Source: JANMDR01 sp031409495 (GTDB lineage: Bacteria; Pseudomonadota; Gammaproteobacteria; Burkholderiales; Usitatibacteraceae). From it: a stretch of 19,607 nt of DNA. Position 1 is the first letter of the stretch. Every line of letters starts with the position of its first letter. Positions 13,874-19,607 of the stretch are shown here, piece by piece. The stretch is taken from contig JANNXI010000046.1 of assembly GCA_031409495.1 (NCBI GenBank), forward strand, positions 1-19,607. The letters run 5' to 3'. A model generated the notes under the pieces. It had not been told where the DNA came from. It searched no databases and was given only the letters and a program-made list of their open reading frames with translations. Made by a program: the position numbers and the translations under genes.

Positions 13874-16030
13874 ATGAAAACCCCCGTAAACCCTGAGACT
13901 TTAGCCGTTACTGTCGCGCCTACGCCCATAAATACGACGTTAGCGAAAGCAGCGGTGCAAATTCTGGAGGTGGCGCTGGATATACCGCGATTTGAGAGCT
14001 TTGATTTTGCAGCGCCTACATTTGAAAACGACGGTTTGGGTGCAACTAACGCAGATATAGGCAGGCTAGTTGTTGTCCCGTTTGGCCCGCGCACCTTGGT
14101 GGGTGTGATTATTGCGGTGCGGGCGTACACTGCCGTGCCGGCAGACAAACTAAAGGCCGTTCTTAAAATTCGACGCGATTTACCCGGCTTCGGAACGCGA
14201 GATTTTGAACTTTTCAAGTTTTGCGCAAGCTACTACCAGTTTGGCCTGGGCACCACCATCCTCAACGCCATTCCGCCGCGCTTGCGCAAACTGGATGCGC
14301 CAATTCGAGCGCTAAAACCGGTAAAACCCAAAACCAGCAAAACTATCGCTGTATCTTTAGCAACACCTGCGCTAAATTTAACCAGCGACCAAGCAGCGGC
14401 TGTGGCAACCATCACGGCGCAACTCGGGGCTGACAATGCAGATGCTAGCCCGCCAATTTTGCTAGAAGGCGTTACCGGCAGCGGCAAAACCGAAGTTTAT
14501 TTGCGCGCCATCGCCCAAGTGATGGCCGCTGGCAAGCAAGTATTGGTGCTGGTGCCAGAAATCAACTTAACGCCGCAGTTAGAGCGCATTTTTATCGCCC
14601 GTTTTCCCGATGTAAAAATCGTATCGCTACACAGCAGCATTTCGGAAACCGCCCGCTATCACGCGTGGCACGCAGCGCAACAAGGAGAAGCGCAACTGGT
14701 GCTTGGCACACGCTTGGCGGTGTTTACGCCCATGCCCGCCTTAGCCCTAATCGTTGTGGACGAAGAGCACGATAACTCATTTAAGCAACAGGAAGGCTTA
14801 CGCTATCACGCCAGAGACGTCGCCATCGTGCGGGCGAAGCTGTGCGGCGCCACCATCGTGCTGGGCTCGGCGACACCGTCTCTTGAAACTTATGAAAACG
14901 CATTGCGCACCAAATACACCCACTGCATTTTAAGCACACGCGCTAATGCCGCTGCCCGCCTGCCAAAAGTACAGTTGCTAAATACTGAACTACTCGCCAC
15001 CAAAGATGGCCTAACCGATGCCTTAATCGCTGCTGTAAAACAACGCATTGCCAAGGGCGAGCAAAGCATATTATTTTTAAATCGACGCGGCTTTTCACCC
15101 ACCTTGGTTTGCAACCAATGCGAATGGCGACCGCCTTGCCCCCGCTGCAGTGCTAAGCTGGTTTTCCATCAAGCTAAAGCCAAAACTGACAACATTCGCG
15201 ATAATCCACGCAAACACTTAGCGTGCCACCATTGCGGCTATGAGGCCCGTATTCCGGCCGTCTGCGCTAAATGCGGCAGCCCCGACATCACCCCCACCGG
15301 CCAAGGCACACAGCGGATTGAAGCTGCCATCGACGCGGCGTTTCCAGACGCGCGCATCAGCCGAATAGACGCCGATAGCACCAGTAAAAAAGGCAGCGCC
15401 GCAGCGCTTTTTGCCGACATTGCCGCGGGCAATACTGACATCATCATCGGCACCCAAATGTTATCCAAAGGCCACGATTTTCCGAAAGTCACGTTAGTAG
15501 GCATCATCAACGCCGATTCCAGCCTATTTAGTGCCGACTTTCGCGCTGCCGAGCGCTTATTTGCACAACTAGTGCAAGTTTCTGGCCGTGCCGGTCGCGC
15601 TGATTTACCGGGTGAAGTGTTGATCCAAACTAAGTTTCCCGAACACCCCGTGTACCAAGCCGTAATCACCCAAAACTTCACCGCCTTCGCCCAACAACAA
15701 TTAAACGAGCGCAGGCTCTGCGACTTTCCGCCTTACGCATATCTAGCCATTTTGCGCGCTGAATCAAAAAACGCGGATGGTCTAAGCGCTTGGCTTAACG
15801 TATGCGTAACGGCAGGACGCAAAAGCAGCGCCCCGGCAACACTACAACTATTCGATCCCGTATCATCGCCCCTAGCACGCAAAGCCGACCACACCAGAAT
15901 GCAAGTGCTAATCCAAAGTAAAGACCGTAGGGTGCTTCAACAGTTTTTGTCGCAATGGCGGTTGGCTGTTTTTAGCGCCATGCCGAGCCATGTGCGGGCG
16001 GTGATTGACGTGGATCCGATGGAGGTTTGA
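13874..16030 (+). CDS. priA: Primosomal replication protein N', helicase PriA
   Basis: This protein of 718 residues is a 3'-to-5' superfamily 2 DNA helicase that recognises stalled forks and reloads the replisome. The N-terminal fork-binding domain (about 30-140) is followed by Walker A GVTGSGKT (199-206), the DEEH box (296-299) and the helicase motif LGSATPSLETY. The zinc-binding insert has eight cysteines, starting Cys413, Cys416, Cys422 and Cys425 and completed by a CHHC pair and a CAKC pair. Motifs ending in GTQMLSKGHDF and VSGRAGRA complete helicase lobe two. The ATG at 13874 lacks a Shine-Dalgarno and the first 30 residues look unconserved, so the true start could be slightly later. The stop is 11 bases before repeat copy C. 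The spacer before it holds DnaA boxes. Confidence 0.96.
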   Translation: MKTPVNPETLAVTVAPTPINTTLAKAAVQILEVALDIPRFESFDFAAPTFENDGLGATNADIGRLVVVPFGPRTLVGVIIAVRAYTAVPADKLKAVLKIRRDLPGFGTRDFELFKFCASYYQFGLGTTILNAIPPRLRKLDAPIRALKPVKPKTSKTIAVSLATPALNLTSDQAAAVATITAQLGADNADASPPILLEGVTGSGKTEVYLRAIAQVMAAGKQVLVLVPEINLTPQLERIFIARFPDVKIVSLHSSISETARYHAWHAAQQGEAQLVLGTRLAVFTPMPALALIVVDEEHDNSFKQQEGLRYHARDVAIVRAKLCGATIVLGSATPSLETYENALRTKYTHCILSTRANAAARLPKVQLLNTELLATKDGLTDALIAAVKQRIAKGEQSILFLNRRGFSPTLVCNQCEWRPPCPRCSAKLVFHQAKAKTDNIRDNPRKHLACHHCGYEARIPAVCAKCGSPDITPTGQGTQRIEAAIDAAFPDARISRIDADSTSKKGSAAALFADIAAGNTDIIIGTQMLSKGHDFPKVTLVGIINADSSLFSADFRAAERLFAQLVQVSGRAGRADLPGEVLIQTKFPEHPVYQAVITQNFTAFAQQQLNERRLCDFPPYAYLAILRAESKNADGLSAWLNVCVTAGRKSSAPATLQLFDPVSSPLARKADHTRMQVLIQSKDRRVLQQFLSQWRLAVFSAMPSHVRAVIDVDPMEV

Positions 16031-16041
16031 GGCACGCATAT

Positions 16042-16080
16042 ATGCTTGGAGATGCCCTATTTTAAGGCGTCTTCAAGCAT
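16042..16080 (+). repeat. Long palindromic repeat, copy C
   Basis: Arms 16042-16056 and 16066-16080 pair over 15 bases with two G-U wobbles, around loop CTATTTTAA. The left arm reads ATGCTTGGAGATGCC and the right arm GGCGTCTTCAAGCAT. The element begins 11 bases past the priA stop and has no run of T directly after it. It belongs to the same family as copies A, B and D, but its loop is two bases longer and altered. Confidence 0.78.
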
Positions 16081-16183
16081 TATATTCGGGCTTTAATAGT
16101 ATCAAATTAGCGCCCGAGCCGAAGGGCACAGCACCGTTTGCAACAATCCGCAGTTTTTCCACCAAAAACCAATGAGGACAATT

Positions 16184-16753
16184 ATGCACCTATCATTGCA
16201 GCAACTAATTTTTGGCGCATGCGCTATCTGGCTCTGTAGTGCCGCTACGGCGCAACCAACAAACGAAGAAAAAGCGTGGGCAGCATTGCGCAATAACGGT
16301 ATTTTGTTACTGCGTCACGCGATGGCGCCGGGCGGAGGTGACCCACCTGACTTTAAGCTGCACGACTGCTCAACACAGCGCAATTTAGATGACGTTGGCC
16401 GAGCGCAAGCGCGCGATATTGGCACGCGTTTTCAAGCACAAAAAATCACAGCGCTCTTCGTTATCACCTCGCAGTGGTGCCGCTGCCAGGAAACGGCTGA
16501 TCTCGCCTTTCCAGGAAAACGTAAAGATGCACCAGCATTCAATTCATTTTTTCAAGCGCCAAATCTTGAAGATGAACAAACCAAGGTAGCGCGTGCACTG
16601 CTTTTAGGTTGGAATAAAAAGCAACCGTTGGTTGTTGTTACGCATCAAGTAAACATAACGGCACTTACGGGCGTAGTGCCTGCACCGGGTGAAGGTGTGG
16701 TGCTGCAGCGCAACGGGAAAGCGTTGAAAGTTGTTGGGCAGATTCAGTTTTAA
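16184..16753 (+). CDS. Exported histidine phosphatase family protein
   Basis: From the ATG at 16184 the product has 189 residues; an in-frame ATG four codons earlier is possible, but GAGGA lies just before 16184 and fits a Shine-Dalgarno. The N-terminus is a signal peptide (LIFGACAIWLCSAATA, cleavage likely after ATA), so the protein should act in the periplasm. The mature part is a phosphoglycerate-mutase-like fold. The catalytic RH pair is in ILLLRHAMAPG, a second arginine follows in SQWCRCQETA, and the second histidine is in VVVTHQVNITALTG. The form is that of small periplasmic relatives with LLRHA-APG, not a glycolytic mutase. The substrate is unknown. It stands alone between priA and corC. 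Odd feature: two close cysteines (WCRC) at the active-site arginine. Confidence 0.85.
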   Translation: MHLSLQQLIFGACAIWLCSAATAQPTNEEKAWAALRNNGILLLRHAMAPGGGDPPDFKLHDCSTQRNLDDVGRAQARDIGTRFQAQKITALFVITSQWCRCQETADLAFPGKRKDAPAFNSFFQAPNLEDEQTKVARALLLGWNKKQPLVVVTHQVNITALTGVVPAPGEGVVLQRNGKALKVVGQIQF

Positions 16754-16859
16754 TTCGCCTGCAACAACTGCACTTAACGTTATAAAACCGCCGCCGCCCA
16801 CACTGTGGTAAATTGCTTCTCTCGAAACTGCGGCGCTCCTTATCCGGACGTCAATTTAT

Positions 16860-17729
16860 ATGGAAGATTCACCAAGTTCTTACCCAGCGCCTCCTTCAAC
16901 CCCTAAGCGGTCTTTGATGGAGCGGATTTCTTCGATGTTGTTGCGCGAGCCGGAAGATTCTGAGCAGTTGGTGGAGCTTTTGCATTCAGCGCATGAGCGC
17001 GATTTGCTGAGTGCTGATGCGCTTTCGATGATCGAAGGCGTGTTGCAGGTTTCTGAGACGCAGGTGCGTGACGTGATGATCCCACGTTCGCAAATGGATA
17101 TGTTGGACGTAACGGAAGAACCAGCCGAATTTATTCCGATGGTGATTGAAACTGCGCACTCGCGGTTTCCGGTGTTTGAAGATAATCGCGACAACGTCAT
17201 TGGCATTTTGCTTGCCAAGGATTTACTGAGCTACTACGGCGCAAAAGAAGAATGGGATATGCGGCAAATGCTGCGGCCCGCCATTTTTGTGCCTGAAGCG
17301 AAGCGCCTAAATGTGCTGCTCCGTGAGTTTAAAGAAAACCGCAATCACATCGCTATTGTTGTAGACGAATACGGTGGCGTGGCCGGTTTAGTGACCATCG
17401 AAGATGTGCTCGAACAAATTGTGGGCGACATCGAGGATGAATATGATTTTGATGAAACCGAAGACGATATTTTGCCGGAAAAAAATGATCGTTGGCGTGT
17501 AAAAGCGGGAACGGTATTTGAGAATTTTAATGACCATTTTGGCGCCCACTTACATGCTGAAAACGTAGACACGATTGGCGGGATGGTCGTGCAGGCATTT
17601 GGGCATTTGCCTAAGCGCGGCGAAGCGATTAGCTTCGATGGTTATCATTTCACGATATTGCGTGCAGACAGCCGCAAAATCTTAGCGCTGTTGGTTGAAA
17701 AGCAGTTAATTTCGCCAGCTGCGCTGTAG
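16860..17729 (+). CDS. corC: CorC/HlyC-type CBS-domain protein
   Basis: This protein of 289 residues has no membrane segments. After a short tail comes a helical region (about 18-65), then paired CBS domains containing VRDVMIPRSQMDML and VDEYGGVAGLVTIEDVLEQI, followed by DIEDEYD. The end is a CorC_HlyC transporter-associated domain (about 205-285) with NVDTIGGMVVQAFGHLPKRGE. In E. coli the homologue (CorC/YbeX) is linked to magnesium and cobalt export and, more recently, to ribosome and envelope homeostasis; the exact biochemical role is unsettled. It is followed after 18 bases by lnt, and then glyQ, the usual order in betaproteobacteria. No Shine-Dalgarno is clear upstream of the ATG. Confidence 0.92.
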   Translation: MEDSPSSYPAPPSTPKRSLMERISSMLLREPEDSEQLVELLHSAHERDLLSADALSMIEGVLQVSETQVRDVMIPRSQMDMLDVTEEPAEFIPMVIETAHSRFPVFEDNRDNVIGILLAKDLLSYYGAKEEWDMRQMLRPAIFVPEAKRLNVLLREFKENRNHIAIVVDEYGGVAGLVTIEDVLEQIVGDIEDEYDFDETEDDILPEKNDRWRVKAGTVFENFNDHFGAHLHAENVDTIGGMVVQAFGHLPKRGEAISFDGYHFTILRADSRKILALLVEKQLISPAAL

Positions 17730-17747
17730 TCGCTCCAAGCTTAATCT

Positions 17748-19289
17748 ATGAAAAAATTTGTGCTGCGCAGTGCCGCGAGTATTGCCGCAGGAGCCGCTGC
17801 CGTTTTGGCGTTTGCGCCGTTTTACGCTTGGCCCATCGCCAGCGTTTCTTTAGCTGTGTTGTTTTGGCAATGGTCAAACGCGACTTCTGCGCGACAAGCC
17901 GCTGTTGACGGTTGGCTATTTGCGTTTGGCTTGCTGGGCGCAGGGGTATCTTGGATTTATGTGAGCCTACATGTTTATGGCGGCATGCCTGCCGTTTTGG
18001 CAGCGCTGGCGACGATGCTTTTTTGCGCGTTTATGGCGCTATATCTTGGCTTTGCGGGCTTCGCATTACACAAAATTAGCGTTAAAACCAGGCGACCGTT
18101 ATTCTCCCTTTTATTGCTGACTCCCACGCTTTTTGTGATTGCAGAATTGCTGCGAGCGACCGTTATTACCGGCTTTCCATGGCTATCGTTTGGCTACAGC
18201 CATGCGCCCAGAGGCGCGTTTATCGGCGTGGCGCCAGTGTTTGGGATGTTTGGGGTTTCATGGGTAGTAGCTTTTAGCGCCGCACTTTTGGTGTTGATGC
18301 TGCGCAATTTTAGAACCCCAAAAAACAGCGGATTTCGCATTGCAGCGGGTGGGTTGGCGGCGCTGTTATTGATTTTGCCTTTACTCAAATTTATTGAATA
18401 TGGCGAAGCCGACGGCGCGCCAGTATCGGTAGATTTATTGCAGGGCAATATCGATCAAAAGATGAAGTGGAATGAGTCTGAGCTTGCTCAAACGATGGAA
18501 ATGTACCGTAGTATGGTTTTAGCCAGCCGCGCAAAACTAATTGTGTTGCCTGAAACCGCTGTTACCTCGCTGCTGCACGACATTCCGCAAGACTATTTAA
18601 TCGAACTTAAAAACCACGCAGCAAGCAACGGTGGCGATGTATTGCTGGGCGTACCACTGGTGCAGCGGGCAGCAGCGAGCGATAATTCGCCGTTTTATAA
18701 CAACCTATACAACGCCGTAGTTAGCCTTGGCATCACGCCCTCTCATGGTTACAACAAACAGCACTTAGTGGCCTTTGGCGAATTTATGCCGCCAGCTTTT
18801 TCAACGGTGTATCAGTGGCTCAATATTCCGTTATCAAATATGTCACGCGGATCAACCAACCAGGCCCCTATGCCCCTTGCTGCGGGCAGAGTAGCGATCA
18901 ATATTTGCTACGAAGATGCGTTTGGCAATGAAATTGCGTGGCAACTACCCAACGCCCAGTTATTGGTGAACGTGAGCAATATGGCGTGGTTTGGGCGCTC
19001 GCTTGCTGCCGAGCAACACATGCAGTTTTCGCAGATGCGCAGCATCGAAACTTCCCGCTGGATGCTGCGCGCCACCAACACGGGCATGACGGCCGCGATT
19101 GATGAAACCGGCAAGATTATCGCTGCGTTGCCGCAGTTTACGCGCGGCACGCTCAGCGTGAACGCCCAACCACGCATAGGCGCAACGCCTTACGTGCGCT
19201 GGCGCGATTGGCCCGTGGTGACTTTTTGTGGGTTGATTGTTTTGCTTGGAATCGGGCTTAGGTGGATTAAACAGCCCCTTCAAAAATAG
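17748..19289 (+). CDS. lnt: Apolipoprotein N-acyltransferase
   Basis: This protein of 513 residues adds the third acyl chain to the N-terminal cysteine of outer-membrane lipoproteins, acting at the periplasmic face of the inner membrane. The first 215 residues are a run of hydrophobic segments, including the conserved GFPWLSFGYS. The nitrilase-like catalytic domain follows with all three key residues: Glu269 (LPETAV), Lys337 (GYNKQHLVAFGEFMP) and Cys387 (NICYEDAF). These match E. coli Glu267, Lys335 and Cys387. A last membrane segment (VVTFCGLIVLLGIGL) ends the protein. It begins 18 bases after corC, and palindromic repeat D starts at its stop codon. No Shine-Dalgarno is clear, so coupling from corC is likely. 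Confidence 0.96.
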   Translation: MKKFVLRSAASIAAGAAAVLAFAPFYAWPIASVSLAVLFWQWSNATSARQAAVDGWLFAFGLLGAGVSWIYVSLHVYGGMPAVLAALATMLFCAFMALYLGFAGFALHKISVKTRRPLFSLLLLTPTLFVIAELLRATVITGFPWLSFGYSHAPRGAFIGVAPVFGMFGVSWVVAFSAALLVLMLRNFRTPKNSGFRIAAGGLAALLLILPLLKFIEYGEADGAPVSVDLLQGNIDQKMKWNESELAQTMEMYRSMVLASRAKLIVLPETAVTSLLHDIPQDYLIELKNHAASNGGDVLLGVPLVQRAAASDNSPFYNNLYNAVVSLGITPSHGYNKQHLVAFGEFMPPAFSTVYQWLNIPLSNMSRGSTNQAPMPLAAGRVAINICYEDAFGNEIAWQLPNAQLLVNVSNMAWFGRSLAAEQHMQFSQMRSIETSRWMLRATNTGMTAAIDETGKIIAALPQFTRGTLSVNAQPRIGATPYVRWRDWPVVTFCGLIVLLGIGLRWIKQPLQK

Positions 19290-19325
19290 GCTGAAGATGC
19301 CCGTATTTAGGGCGTTTTCAACTGC
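19288..19325 (+). repeat. Long palindromic repeat, copy D
   Basis: The core arms 19292-19302 and 19310-19320 pair over 11 bases with two G-U wobbles around GTATTTA (19303-19309). Outside the core the pairing is broken by a mismatch and resumes weakly to about 19288/19325. The left side overlaps the lnt stop codon. The left arm and loop match copy B exactly over 20 bases, and CCGTATTTAGGGCGT matches copy A. It lies in the lnt sense before glyQ and may end the corC-lnt transcript. Confidence 0.75.
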
Positions 19326-19425
19326 TTTACTTGATGATTAAAACCTAAATTCACAGTGTTTTTACCTTTATGGGTTAAAATACAAGGCTTCGCTTTTAAT
19401 CTTTATTTGAAACACGGAAACGGGC

Positions 19426-19607
19426 ATGCAAACTTTTCAGGAAATCATTCTAAGTCTTCAGCATTACTGGAGCCGTCAAGGCTGCGCACTGGTGCAACCC
19501 TACGATATGGAAGTGGGTGCAGGTACGTCGCATACAGCTACATTTTTACGCGCTTTAGGCCCTGAGCCCTGGCGGGCCGCTTATGTGCAGCCTAGCCGCC
19601 GACCGAA
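19426..19607 (+). CDS. glyQ: Glycyl-tRNA synthetase alpha subunit (3' end cut by window)
   Basis: The visible 60 residues are the N-terminus of the alpha chain of the heterotetrameric glycyl-tRNA synthetase. The opening MQTFQEIILSLQHYWSRQGC, then ALVQPYDMEVGAGTSHTATF and LRALGPEPWRAAYVQPS, is nearly invariant in this family. The enzyme charges tRNA(Gly), and the alpha chain binds glycine and ATP. The ATG at 19426 has GGAA about ten bases upstream. The beta subunit gene glyS would be expected directly after the window. The order corC-lnt-glyQ is typical of betaproteobacteria. Confidence 0.95.
   Translation, partial: MQTFQEIILSLQHYWSRQGCALVQPYDMEVGAGTSHTATFLRALGPEPWRAAYVQPSRRP

Noticed and set aside
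13864..16801. Long minus-strand frames opposite priA and the histidine phosphatase
   Set aside because: The sense-strand proteins are unambiguous; the mirror frames are low-complexity and unrelated to known families.
1449..19325. Spaced palindromes as a CRISPR array or inverted repeats of an insertion sequence
   Set aside because: The copies are kilobases apart with core genes between them, no spacer pattern, no transposase and no target duplications seen.

Overview
The window looks like a betaproteobacterial chromosome segment of moderate GC content. The evidence is gene order and protein type, not a database match. The blocks rsmB-DUF4390-ntrY-ntrX, hemA-prfA, hemE-priA and corC-lnt-glyQ are all familiar betaproteobacterial neighbourhoods. 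I cannot name the genus.

Layout. Bases 1-1147 (+) are accessory: the 3' end of one PIN-domain toxin gene, then a complete vapB-vapC-type module with a 4-base overlap. Bases 1148-1510 hold no convincing gene. Bases 1511-5838 (-) form a housekeeping run, transcribed as hemA, prfA, xerD, ybaK and a GNAT acetyltransferase; the genes after prfA are separated by only 6-18 bases. Bases 5839-6690 contain the hemA promoter and a decayed ATPase gene with lost frame and stops. Bases 6697-12316 (-) form one tightly packed operon: rsmB, a DUF4390 protein, ntrY and ntrX. From 12451 on everything is on the + strand: hemE, a 340-base AT-rich spacer, priA, a secreted histidine-phosphatase-like protein, corC, lnt and the start of glyQ.

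Functions. The core genes cover tetrapyrrole synthesis (hemA for the first committed step, hemE for a later one), translation and its quality control (prfA, ybaK, glyQ, rsmB), chromosome maintenance (xerD, priA), the NtrY/NtrX two-component system, and envelope lipoprotein maturation (lnt, with corC beside it).

The least ordinary signals are non-coding. (1) A family of four long palindromes with a near-constant GTATTTA loop sits at gene ends around 1449, 6650, 16042 and 19290. (2) The hemE-priA spacer has a perfect DnaA-box consensus TTATCCACA, two near matches in the same orientation, and AT-rich stretches. (3) A run of eight G lies inside an extra C-terminal segment of rsmB, and the same G8 plus flank recurs in the hemA-prfA spacer. 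(4) NtrX has a receiver and a Fis-type DNA-binding domain around a visibly inactivated AAA+ core. I see no tRNA, rRNA, CRISPR array or intact transposon.
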